Shown piece by piece: positions 6,650 through 14,584 of a stretch of 64,000 nt of DNA (positions are counted from its first letter, which is position 1; every line of letters starts with the position of its first letter). The position numbers and the translations under genes are program-made. Under the pieces are notes generated by a model, which saw nothing but the letters and a program-made list of their open reading frames with translations, was not told the DNA's origin and made no database searches. This stretch comes from an uncultured Christensenellaceae bacterium (GTDB taxonomy: Bacteria > Bacillota > Clostridia > Christensenellales > Pumilibacteraceae): the NCBI GenBank assembly GCA_910587595.1, contig CAJULQ010000002.1:62001-126000 (forward strand), given 5' to 3'.

Positions 6650-9202
6650 ATGGAAAAAGTATTGCTGATAGACGGGAACAGTTTGGTCAACCGCGCATAT
6701 TTTGCGTTGCCGCCGTTGAACAATCCGCAAGGCGTGCAAGTGCAAGCGGTTTACGGTTTTGCCACCATGTTGATCAAAATGATAGAAACGGTAAAACCCG
6801 ACTGTATCGTGACCGCGTTCGACGTGCACGCGCCCACGTTCCGCCATAAGTTGTACGACGGCTATAAGTCGCGGCGCAAAGGCATGCCCGACGAGTTGGC
6901 GGCGCAAATGCCCGTATTGAAAGATATGTTAGACGTGATGGGCATTCGTCGCATGGAGGCGGAAGGCTACGAGGCGGACGATATCATCGGCACGCTGGCC
7001 AAGCGTTTGGGCGGCGATACGTATATCGTAACGGGCGATCGCGACAGCTTTCAGCTCATAGACGACAATACGCGCGTGCTGTTTACCAAACGGGGCATTA
7101 CCGAAACGGACGAAGTGGACGAGCGACTGCTGGCCGAAAAATACGAACTTACGCCGCAAGGCGTGATCGAATACAAGGCGTTGGCGGGCGACAGCAGCGA
7201 CGATATCCCCGGCGTGCCGGGGGTGGGCGACAAGACAGCCAAATCGCTTTTGCGAAAATACGGCGATACGCAAAACATATATGCGCATTTGGAAGAGATA
7301 ACGCCGCCGTCGTTGCGCGAGCGGTTGCGTACGGGCAAAGAGAGCGCCGCGCTCAGCCGCGTGTTGGCCACCATCGATACGAACGCGCCCATAGAATGCG
7401 ACGCGGAAAAGTGCCGCTACCGTTTTCCCTTTTCGGCCGAAGTGTTCGCGTTTTTCGAGCGGCAAGGGTTTAAGTCGTTGTTGCGGCGCGCCGAGATCTT
7501 CAACACCGATACGGTGCTTGTGCCCGCCTCGCAACGGACGGCGGCCACGGTCACGGCGGTGACGTCGGTGGAGCAATTGGACGACGTCGTGCGCGGCAAA
7601 AACGAGATCGCCGTTTGCTTTTCGGAAAACACTTTTCACTTTGCGGTAGACGAGCAAAACGAATACACGGTGAATCTTAAAATAGATTTCTTTTCGTCGG
7701 GGCTGAGTGAGAGCGAAGTGGTGCGCGCGCTCCGCTCTATACTTGCGGACGAAAAAGTGACCAAAGTGGTATTCGATTCGAAAAGTTTTATCACCTATAT
7801 CCATAAACAATACGGCTTTATGGCAGCGGGATTTTTCGACGTGCAGTTGGCGCAGTATTTGGCCGACGGCACGGTGCCGCACGCCAAACTTTCCGATCTG
7901 TTGGAAAGCTACAGCATTGCCGCCGCCGACAAGGCAAGCGGTATGCTTACGCTTAGGCGGCGTTTGGACGAAGAACTCAACGCGTCGAGCATGCATCGGT
8001 TGTATTACGACGTGGAACAGCCGCTCGTGAAAGTGTTGTTTTCCATGGAGCAAGCGGGGTTTGCGGTCAACCGCGCGCGGCTCGAAGAGATCGGCAAGGC
8101 TTTTTCGCAAGAGGAAGAGGTGCTCACCAAACAGATCCATGCGGCGGCGGGGCGGCCGTTCAACATCAAATCGCCGCGGCAGTTGGCGCAGGTGCTGTTT
8201 GAAGATATGGGCATACCGTATCCCAAAAAGGGCGCCAAAACGTATAACACGGGCGCCGAGATCTTGGAACAGCTCGATCCGTCGTATACCATTGTGCCGC
8301 TCGTGCTCCGCTATCGTTTTATCACCAAGCTGAACAGCACGTATGTGGACGGCTTGCGCAAACTGATCGACGCGCAAGGCACGGTGCACACCGAGTTTAG
8401 GCAAACGCTTACCACCACGGGGCGGCTTTCGAGCGTGGAGCCCAACCTACAGAACATACCCGTGCGCGAAGAGGACGGCAAAGTGTTGCGGTCGCTGTTT
8501 GTGGCGCGCGAAGGGTTTACGTTGGTGTCGGCCGATTATTCGCAGATAGAGTTGCGCATCATGGCGCATTATTCGGGCGATCCCACTATGTGCAAAGCGT
8601 ATCGCGATGGGGCGGACATTCACGCCTACACCGCCGCGCAAGTATACGGCGTGCCGCTCGAAGAGGTAACGCCCGATATGCGCCGCGCCGCCAAAACGGT
8701 CAATTTCGGCATTATTTACGGCATGAGCGATTTCGGGTTGGCATCCAGCCTAAAGATCGGCAAGGCCGAGGCCAAAAAGTATATAGACAATTACTTCGAA
8801 CGGTTTGCGGGCGTGCGCAAATATTTGGACGACTGCGTGGAAAAGGCCAAGAAAACGGGGTATGTTACCACGCTGTTGGGGCGGCGTCGCAAGATCCCCG
8901 AATTGTTTTCTTCGGTGTATTTCACGCGGCAGTTCGGTGAGCGCGCCGCCATGAACATGCCGTTGCAAGGCACGGCGGCCGATATCATAAAAATAGCCAT
9001 GCTCAATGTGAGCCGCGCGCTGGAGGGCATGCGTTCCCGATTGATCTTGCAAGTGCACGACGAATTGATCGTGGAAACCGCGCTCGAAGAAAAAGAGCAA
9101 GTGAAAGCCTTGCTCAAAGACAAAATGGAAAACGCGTTTACGCTTGCCGTGCCTTTGGTGGCCGAGGTGAGCGAGGGCAAGAGTTGGTTGGATTGCAAGT
9201 AG
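6650..9202 (+). CDS. polA: DNA polymerase I
   Basis: This 850-residue DNA repair and Okazaki-fragment polymerase has a 5'-3' exonuclease domain in about residues 1-290 (DGNSLVNRAYFALP, AEGYEADDIIGTLA, GDRDSFQLI, AGDSSDDIPGVPGVGDKTA). The middle domain (about 300-440) has the fold position of the proofreading exonuclease but lacks its acidic metal residues. The polymerase domain shows motif A DYSQIELRIMAH, motif B RRAAKTVNFGIIYG and motif C LQVHDELI. The ATG at 6650 was preferred to a GTG 12 bases upstream because GGGAG lies 5-6 bases before the ATG. coaE follows closely. Confidence 0.97.
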   Translation: MEKVLLIDGNSLVNRAYFALPPLNNPQGVQVQAVYGFATMLIKMIETVKPDCIVTAFDVHAPTFRHKLYDGYKSRRKGMPDELAAQMPVLKDMLDVMGIRRMEAEGYEADDIIGTLAKRLGGDTYIVTGDRDSFQLIDDNTRVLFTKRGITETDEVDERLLAEKYELTPQGVIEYKALAGDSSDDIPGVPGVGDKTAKSLLRKYGDTQNIYAHLEEITPPSLRERLRTGKESAALSRVLATIDTNAPIECDAEKCRYRFPFSAEVFAFFERQGFKSLLRRAEIFNTDTVLVPASQRTAATVTAVTSVEQLDDVVRGKNEIAVCFSENTFHFAVDEQNEYTVNLKIDFFSSGLSESEVVRALRSILADEKVTKVVFDSKSFITYIHKQYGFMAAGFFDVQLAQYLADGTVPHAKLSDLLESYSIAAADKASGMLTLRRRLDEELNASSMHRLYYDVEQPLVKVLFSMEQAGFAVNRARLEEIGKAFSQEEEVLTKQIHAAAGRPFNIKSPRQLAQVLFEDMGIPYPKKGAKTYNTGAEILEQLDPSYTIVPLVLRYRFITKLNSTYVDGLRKLIDAQGTVHTEFRQTLTTTGRLSSVEPNLQNIPVREEDGKVLRSLFVAREGFTLVSADYSQIELRIMAHYSGDPTMCKAYRDGADIHAYTAAQVYGVPLEEVTPDMRRAAKTVNFGIIYGMSDFGLASSLKIGKAEAKKYIDNYFERFAGVRKYLDDCVEKAKKTGYVTTLLGRRRKIPELFSSVYFTRQFGERAAMNMPLQGTAADIIKIAMLNVSRALEGMRSRLILQVHDELIVETALEEKEQVKALLKDKMENAFTLAVPLVAEVSEGKSWLDCK

Positions 9203-9216
9203 GGCGGGGAGAACGT

Positions 9217-9807
9217 ATGCGACAAAAAATCGTGGCGGGATTAACGGGCGGCATAGCCGGCGGAAAAAGCACGGCGGCGCAAATGTTTAGAGAGGCGGGC
9301 GCATATACTATCGATACCGACAGTGTGTCGCGCAGTGTGTCGCAAAGCGGCGAAGGGTACGAGCGGCTGTTGCGCGCTTTTCCCCAAGCGTTTGACGGCG
9401 GCGTGTTAAATCGCGCCGCTTTGCGCGAAATCGTGTTTGCCGACGAAAGCAAACGGCAAACGCTCAATGCCGTTTTGCACCCGCTTATTTTGGACGAAAC
9501 CCGTCGTTTGGCGCAAAAAGCGGCGGCGGACGTGGTGGTCGTGGAGGCGCCTTTATTGTTCGAGGCAGGCTTTGATGCGTACACAAGCCCCAATATCACC
9601 GTTTCTTGCCCCGAAAGCGAGCGCATAAAGCGGCTTACGGCGCGGGACACTATATCGGTAGACTTGGCAAAACGTATGTTGGCCGCACAGCTTTCCGACG
9701 CCGAACGGGAGGCGCGCGCGGATATCGTGATCATGAACGACGGCACCGTAGCGCAACTGCGCGCACAGGTATTGCGCATTTATCACGAGTGGACGCAAAA
9801 AAAGTAG
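9217..9807 (+). CDS. coaE: Dephospho-CoA kinase
   Basis: CoaE phosphorylates dephospho-CoA in the last step of coenzyme A synthesis. This 196-residue protein starts with the P-loop LTGGIAGGKST, followed by the acidic DTDSVSR motif, VVEAPLLFEAGF and the R-rich lid region. The ATG was chosen for the GGGGAG site 5 bases upstream; a longer frame into polA lacks one. It lies 14 bases downstream of polA, and the polA-coaE arrangement is common in Firmicutes, which supports the call. Confidence 0.95.
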   Translation: MRQKIVAGLTGGIAGGKSTAAQMFREAGAYTIDTDSVSRSVSQSGEGYERLLRAFPQAFDGGVLNRAALREIVFADESKRQTLNAVLHPLILDETRRLAQKAAADVVVVEAPLLFEAGFDAYTSPNITVSCPESERIKRLTARDTISVDLAKRMLAAQLSDAEREARADIVIMNDGTVAQLRAQVLRIYHEWTQKK

Positions 9808-9819
9808 GAGGGCGGTTTT

Positions 9820-10329
9820 ATTTCCAAGCGGGCAAAAATCGTGTGTATCGTTTTGGCATTGGCGACGGCGGCTGTGATTTCGTGCGTCGCTTTTTTGTAT
9901 GCGTATTTTCCGCGCAAATACAACGCCGAGATCGCGGCGGCTTGCCGTGAATTCGGCGTGGAAGAAAATTTGGTGCGCGGCGTTATTCATACCGAAAGCA
10001 AATTTCGCCCCAAAGCGCGTTCGCAAGCGGGCGCGGTAGGGCTCATGCAGTTGATGCCCGCCACTGCGGTGTGGTTGGCCGACCGATTGCACGAGCCTAC
10101 GCTGGCGCTCGATCTTACCCACGCGCCCTCCAATATTCGGTTGGGCGTGTCTTATTTGGCGTATTTATTGCAAAAATATCCGTTGCGCGATGCACTGGCC
10201 GCCTACAATGCGGGCGAGGGCAACCTTTTGAAATGGCGCGCCGAGGGGCGGGAAAGCTACGGCTTTGCCGAAACGCGCTCGTATGTGAAAAAGGTGTTGC
10301 GTGCCAAAAAGATCTACGGCATGCTATAG
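9820..10329 (+). CDS. Membrane-anchored lytic transglycosylase (SLT), ATT start
   Basis: This enzyme cleaves peptidoglycan between N-acetylmuramic acid and N-acetylglucosamine. The protein is 169 residues: an N-terminal membrane anchor (about residues 6-28) and an SLT domain with the catalytic Glu in HTESKFRPKA, then GAVGLMQLMPATA and AYNAGEGN. An excellent AGGAGGG site at 9806-9812 stands 7 bases before ATT at 9820, and the frame from there reads SKRAKIV then the hydrophobic anchor. The nearest standard start in frame is GTG at 9841, 28 bases from that site and inside the anchor. I therefore infer initiation at ATT, unless the base is a sequencing error for ATG. The gene ends overlapping the convergent WYL gene by 16 bases. 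Confidence 0.85.
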   Translation: MSKRAKIVCIVLALATAAVISCVAFLYAYFPRKYNAEIAAACREFGVEENLVRGVIHTESKFRPKARSQAGAVGLMQLMPATAVWLADRLHEPTLALDLTHAPSNIRLGVSYLAYLLQKYPLRDALAAYNAGEGNLLKWRAEGRESYGFAETRSYVKKVLRAKKIYGML

Positions 10330-11243
10330 TTGTTTAGCATGCGTTTGCATTCCACGGCCAGCTCCTCGCGCAAAAAAGACGGTTGGGTCACCGTAACGCT
10401 CGAACCGAAGCTCAAAAGCTTGCTCACCAATTGGTTGCCGCCGAACATTTCGGCGTGCGCAACATAGCATGTGCCTTTGTCCTCGATGGCGTCGGTGCCC
10501 AGCCACTCTTCTATTTCGGGCAAGATCAGGTTGGTGAACTCTATGGTAAAAGCCACGGTGTCGTGGTCGGGAAAATCGCCGCGCAATTTTTCGTATACGT
10601 CGCTCGGCTTTTTCACAAACGTTTGTTCGGTCACCACCACGTCTTCTATGCGCGCAATCTTAAACAGACGAAAGTCTTTGCGGCGATGGCACCACCCGTA
10701 CACATACCACATGCCGCTCTTTTGCACCAAGCAGTAGGGGTCGAAGTATCGTTCCGAAGATGATTCGTAGCGATCCACATATTTCATGCGCACCGTTTTT
10801 TTGTCGTTGACCGCGCGACCCAGAACGGAGATCTTGGCGCCCGTGGGGTGCGCCGCGTTCCAACCCGACGCATCGATAATGAGCGACTCGGAGCGAACCA
10901 GATAGTTTGCGTCGGCCGCGGCAAGACTGCCGAGCTTGTCGAGCACGTTGTCGCACACGTTGTCGGTAAAATTCTTTTTGGCCGCGTGTATGCAGTTTAT
11001 GATACGCGCCTTTTCTTCGGCCGAAAAAGCAGCTTGCGAAACAACGTAGTCGTCGGGGATATAATAGCCGCCGTCCGGCCCCGTTTCCGAATACACGGGC
11101 ACGCCCGCCAAAGTGAGCGCGTCTATGGCACGCGAAACGGTGCGCACGTTCACGCCCGCGCGGGCGGCCAGCGTGCTCCGCTTTACTTTTTTGCGTTTGT
11201 TCATCAGCGTGAAATAAATGATCAGTATGTAGTCGGCGTTCAT
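10314..11243 (-). CDS. HTH-WYL domain transcriptional regulator
   Basis: This 309-residue regulator belongs to the YafY type. A DeoR-like helix-turn-helix occupies about residues 15-75 (RSTLAARAGVNVRTVSRAIDAL) and a WYL ligand-sensing domain follows (RMKYVDRYESSSERYFDPYCLVQKSGMWYVYGWCHRRKDFRLFKIARIEDV). A WCX-like C-terminal extension closes it. WYL domains sense nucleic acids or small ligands; the ligand here is unknown. The ATG follows a GGGAG site. Its promoter overlaps the inverted repeat at 11302-11316, which also sits in the -35 region of the divergent gene, so auto- and cross-regulation is likely. Confidence 0.88.
   Translation of the reverse strand: MNADYILIIYFTLMNKRKKVKRSTLAARAGVNVRTVSRAIDALTLAGVPVYSETGPDGGYYIPDDYVVSQAAFSAEEKARIINCIHAAKKNFTDNVCDNVLDKLGSLAAADANYLVRSESLIIDASGWNAAHPTGAKISVLGRAVNDKKTVRMKYVDRYESSSERYFDPYCLVQKSGMWYVYGWCHRRKDFRLFKIARIEDVVVTEQTFVKKPSDVYEKLRGDFPDHDTVAFTIEFTNLILPEIEEWLGTDAIEDKGTCYVAHAEMFGGNQLVSKLLSFGSSVTVTQPSFLREELAVECKRMLNNYSMP
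10319..10342. repeat. Inverted repeat at the convergent gene ends
   Basis: GCATGCTA (10319-10326) and TAGCATGC (10335-10342) form a perfect 8-base stem with an 8-base loop. It covers the last codons of both the transglycosylase and the WYL gene. No T run follows, so it is a weak terminator or an mRNA end-stabilising hairpin. Confidence 0.6.
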
Positions 11244-11288
11244 GGGCGAAAAACTCCCGTTCCCAAAAAATTTTATTTATGCTTTATT

Positions 11289-11317
11289 ATTTTATCATTA
11301 GTGACAGATGTTGTCAA
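11289..11317 (-). promoter_or_regulatory. Promoter of the WYL regulator gene
   Basis: On the minus strand TTGACA (11317-11312) and TAAAAT (11294-11289) are 17 bases apart, 45 bases before the ATG. Confidence 0.8.
11302..11316. promoter_or_regulatory. Inverted repeat TGACA-N5-TGTCA, candidate WYL operator
   Basis: TGACA (11302-11306) and TGTCA (11312-11316) flank five bases. The repeat overlaps the -35 box of the WYL promoter and lies just upstream of the extended -10 promoter (TGTTATACT, 11326-11334) of the divergent gene at 11364. Confidence 0.55.
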
Positions 11318-11363
11318 CAATGCTGTGTTATACTGTACAAAAAGAAAGAGAGAGGAACAGCGC

Positions 11364-11687
11364 ATGTTTGCCATGATACGAACGATAGGAACAGAGAACA
11401 TTTGCCCCGACGAACCCGTGGTGTTGCGGTTCGACCGCGAATACGGCCGCATTGCCGCTTTCGGGATCGGCGGCGAGGCATACGGCTTTTTGTGCGAAAA
11501 GCAACCGTCGGGGTGCGTGAGCGAATACGCCATGTATGCGCGTATAGGAGATCGTCGCATTTTGGCCAAAGCCGCCGTGGTGATGGAAGGCGGTTTGTTG
11601 GTGAGTTTCGATTCGCCCGTGTTTGCTGCGGCGCCGCAGTACGCGCGCGTGGAAAAAGCGGGCTACGGTTGGCTGGTTTCGGTGTGA
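11364..11687 (+). CDS. Uncharacterised 107-residue protein
   Basis: I do not recognise this family. The protein starts MFAMIRTIGTENICPDEP and is predicted to be mostly beta-strand, alternating hydrophobic and polar residues with several Gly (RIAAFGIGGEAYGFLCEK). There is no signal peptide or membrane segment. Two Cys occur at CEK and GCVSEYA. The ATG follows a GAGAGGAA ribosome site and an extended -10 promoter (11326-11334). It is transcribed divergently from the WYL regulator across a shared inverted repeat, so it may be the regulator's target. Its 107 codons show the same strong third-position G/C preference as the neighbours, which supports it being real. Confidence 0.7.
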   Translation: MFAMIRTIGTENICPDEPVVLRFDREYGRIAAFGIGGEAYGFLCEKQPSGCVSEYAMYARIGDRRILAKAAVVMEGGLLVSFDSPVFAAAPQYARVEKAGYGWLVSV

Positions 11688-11711
11688 AAAAGGGCATGCG
11701 CGCCAAAAGTT

Positions 11712-11743
11712 TTTGCCAAGCTTTTTTGAAAAAGCGTGGCAAA
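11712..11743 (+). terminator. Long hairpin between 11364 gene and M28-like gene
   Basis: TTTGCCAAGCTTTTT (11712-11726) pairs with 11729-11743 with a single mismatch and a two-base loop. It lacks a following T run but has T in its left arm. It probably ends the 107-residue gene's transcript. Its self-complementary shape also fits a small dispersed intergenic repeat, which one window cannot test. Confidence 0.5.
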
Positions 11744-11757
11744 TGATTTGTAATTTC

Positions 11758-11786
11758 GTTTGGAGTGTGGTAAAATAAAAAGAGCC
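11758..11786 (+). promoter_or_regulatory. Promoter of the M28-like gene
   Basis: TTGTAA (11758-11763) and TAAAAT (11781-11786) are 17 bases apart, with a 50-base leader to the ATG at 11843. Confidence 0.6.
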
Positions 11787-11842
11787 ATTTGGTATTCTTT
11801 AGTAAATACGGTCTATCCGCCGTAACGGAGGTTCCCACTCTA

Positions 11843-14404
11843 ATGAAAATATTTAAGCGCGTTTACTATCCCGTGATGGCAGTTCTCGTTGTGCTGATGC
11901 TCGTATTGGGCATCGTCGACGCCCATGTGGGCGGCGGCGCAAAAGCGGGCGACGCTTACGCGTATGCCACGGCTATATCGCAAGCGGGCACAAACGATAC
12001 GCGCACGCACAATTCGTATGACGCAGCCGCACAGCAAAACGTTCGCAACTATATCGTGAACACGCTCAAAGACGCGGGCGCGCGGCTTGTGGAAAGCGAA
12101 AACACCGACGACGACGGCAATAACCTTGTGGACTATGCGCAAGAAAACGGCGCGGCCGTGCCCACGCTGTACGTGCAAAAGGCGACCGTGACGCAAGCCT
12201 CGCAAGCAAAAGAAGACGAGGCGGCGGTGGCGCGCGAAGTGCAGAATATTATTCTGGCCGTGCCCGGCACGAGCGACGACGCTATTTTGTTGCACGCCCG
12301 TTACGACAGCACCGTTTTGGGCGGCGCGGCCGATGCGGCGGCAACGGGCGCTTTGTTGCAAAATGCGGTGCGCACGCTCACCGAAGGCAAAACGTATAAA
12401 AACACGGTGGTGTTTTTGTTCGGCGACGCGGGGCAAGAGGGCGACCTCGGCGCTTGCGCGTTCGTAGGGCAGTTTGCCGGTTTCGACAACGTGGCGAAAA
12501 AGGTGCGCGCGGCGGCCGACTTCTCGGCGGGCGGCACGGACGGCACGCTCATGATGTATGCCGGCAAAGGCAATTTGAAATTGGTGGGCAAGTATGCCGG
12601 CTTTAACGGCGGCACGTATGCGTCGAGCGCTCTTAAACTGTTTGCCGATCGGAGCGACTATGCGTCGAGCGGCGTGTTCGGCGATTACAACACGCTCACG
12701 TTTACCAACCGCGGCGGCTTTAACCGTTACGGCACGGCCAACGATACGACCGTGAACAAAAAGCTCGTAGGCCAGCAGTCGAACGCCATGGGCAAGTTCG
12801 TTTCTTGCTATGCCGACGCGTCGGTGCGCGATCTCGACAGCAAATCGAGCGCCGTGTATTTCTCGTATTTAGACGTTATGACGGTGTATTATCCCGCGGC
12901 GATCGCCTTTGTGATCGCGGGCATCATCGTGGGGCTTATGATCGCCATTGTGATCCTCAACATGCGCAATAAGGCCTTCCCGTGGGGCAAGGCGCTTGCC
13001 GGCGCGGCGGTGCAAGTGGTTACGCTGTTGGCCACGGCGCTCGTCACGGTGGCGCTGTATTACGTGTTTGCCTTGCTGTTATCCGGTTTCGGCGTGTTGC
13101 CTTTCCACGGACTTTCGGGTATCAAGTTTGCCTCTACGGGACTGTTGCTTGCCGCGTCCGTAATGGCGATAACGGTGGCCGTGTTCTTCTATATCTTGTT
13201 AAAACGCACGTTTGCCGTAAAGGCGGCGGACGTGGTGCGCGGCAATGCGTTGGTGTTTGCGGCGGTGGCGGTGGTGCTCTCGTTCGCGGCGCCCGCCATA
13301 AGCTATCCGTTCACCTGCGTGGCTTTGTTTGCACTGGTCGCCATGTTGATGACCGTGTTGTTCAAACAAAAATTCAAGCAAAAATTCTCCACCGACATCG
13401 AGCGGTTGTTCTTGTATGTGTGGCCTATCGTGTTTGCGTTGCCGCTCATCATGCCGCTTATGTATGCCGCGCAAACGTTTTTCCCCGCGGTGAGCTTGGT
13501 GGTTGCGTTGGCCGTCATGGTGGGGTTGGGCGGATTTATCGCGCCGTATGCCGATTATCTCAAACCCGTGTTCGACAAGGTGTTCAAAAAGTTGCCCGCG
13601 CGTTCGTTGCGTCATGAATACATGGCCACCGAGCGGGTAGAGGATCGCGCTAAAAAAGGCAAATTCACCGAAGTGCAAGTGAAAAAGATAGAAAAAGAAA
13701 AGGTGCCTTGGAATTACCTTAACCGTATCGGCTTGACCTTTACGACTGTTGTGTCGGCAGTGCTTATCATGCTGTTCTGCTCGTTCTCCACCACCTACAG
13801 TTCGTCGGCTTTGGCGGCGCCTTCGTACTACAACGGTATTTACGACGACGCGTTGCTGTTCGTTTACGAAAAGGACGGCAGCGGCACGGGCACGGCCACG
13901 GTGGAAGTGCACGACCTCATTGCGTACAACGACATTCGCTACGCGGTAAAGGATCTTAGCTGGAACGGCGAAAAACGCGCATACACCAAAAATTACAACC
14001 GCAGCGTGGATTCCGTTTTGTCTATCGAACCCGCCATTTCGGAAAACAGCGGCGTGGTGAGTTTTACGTCGCTCGAGTGGGAATCTTCGCAAGTGGTTAT
14101 CACGCTCAAAAATGCGACTTCGGTCACCAAAGTGCAATTTAACGCCGACGACGAAAACACAAAGACGGAAGAATACGAATTCGAAGAGCAAGAAGAGATC
14201 ACGCTTCGCTTGCCGTACGGCTACATGCTCAAAGATATGAAACTGTCGGCCGAAAGCGGCACGCCTACGTGCGATATCCGATTCGAACAACATGTATACA
14301 AGAGCAACAACTTGTTTACGGGCGGCACCGATTGGGACGCCGCGCTCGAACGGGTGAGCAATCTTCGCAGCGGCATCGTTATCAAACTTTCGCATACGAT
14401 GTAA
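11843..14404 (+). CDS. M28-peptidase-like multi-pass membrane protein, catalytic residues altered
   Basis: This 853-residue protein has the layout of membrane-bound M28 proteins: one N-terminal membrane helix (about residues 8-26), an extracellular peptidase-like domain to about residue 345, then around eight to nine more membrane helices (about 355-625 and 640-660), and an outer C-terminal domain of roughly 200 residues. LLHARYDS (H151) and GGAADAAATGALL match the HxD and G-SD-xxG zinc motifs of M28. The next motif, normally a Glu-Glu pair, reads GDAGQEGDLGA (Q198, E199), so the catalytic base appears to be lost. A GGAGG site lies 11 bases before the ATG. It may be a substrate-binding or regulatory relic rather than an active peptidase. 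Confidence 0.7.
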   Translation: MKIFKRVYYPVMAVLVVLMLVLGIVDAHVGGGAKAGDAYAYATAISQAGTNDTRTHNSYDAAAQQNVRNYIVNTLKDAGARLVESENTDDDGNNLVDYAQENGAAVPTLYVQKATVTQASQAKEDEAAVAREVQNIILAVPGTSDDAILLHARYDSTVLGGAADAAATGALLQNAVRTLTEGKTYKNTVVFLFGDAGQEGDLGACAFVGQFAGFDNVAKKVRAAADFSAGGTDGTLMMYAGKGNLKLVGKYAGFNGGTYASSALKLFADRSDYASSGVFGDYNTLTFTNRGGFNRYGTANDTTVNKKLVGQQSNAMGKFVSCYADASVRDLDSKSSAVYFSYLDVMTVYYPAAIAFVIAGIIVGLMIAIVILNMRNKAFPWGKALAGAAVQVVTLLATALVTVALYYVFALLLSGFGVLPFHGLSGIKFASTGLLLAASVMAITVAVFFYILLKRTFAVKAADVVRGNALVFAAVAVVLSFAAPAISYPFTCVALFALVAMLMTVLFKQKFKQKFSTDIERLFLYVWPIVFALPLIMPLMYAAQTFFPAVSLVVALAVMVGLGGFIAPYADYLKPVFDKVFKKLPARSLRHEYMATERVEDRAKKGKFTEVQVKKIEKEKVPWNYLNRIGLTFTTVVSAVLIMLFCSFSTTYSSSALAAPSYYNGIYDDALLFVYEKDGSGTGTATVEVHDLIAYNDIRYAVKDLSWNGEKRAYTKNYNRSVDSVLSIEPAISENSGVVSFTSLEWESSQVVITLKNATSVTKVQFNADDENTKTEEYEFEEQEEITLRLPYGYMLKDMKLSAESGTPTCDIRFEQHVYKSNNLFTGGTDWDAALERVSNLRSGIVIKLSHTM

Positions 14405-14494
14405 AAGCGTAAAATTTATTGCTTAAAAACCGTGTTTCGAAGGGTGAAAATGCGTAAAAAAACGTATTTTTGCCCTTTTATATCGCCTTTTAGG

Positions 14495-14524
14495 TAGACA
14501 AATTCCGCTTTTCTGTGGTATACT
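14495..14524 (+). promoter_or_regulatory. Promoter of the GH95-like gene
   Basis: TAGACA (14495-14500) and TATACT (14519-14524) with an 18-base spacing. The leader to 14585 contains an AAGAGG ribosome site. Confidence 0.55.
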
Positions 14525-14584
14525 ATGTAGGCTACGTATTGATTCAAAGAGAAGAAAATATATCGAAAGAGGTCGAATTTTTTC

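Noticed and set aside
5269..6723. Long open frame antisense to the rhamnosidase gene
   Set aside because: It lies wholly opposite a clear GH78 gene, has no ribosome site and reads as low-similarity Arg/His-rich sequence. The strong G/C bias at third codon positions produces such antisense frames.
6929..8404. 491-codon frame antisense to polA
   Set aside because: polA is unmistakable in the other strand; the frame has no promoter or ribosome site.
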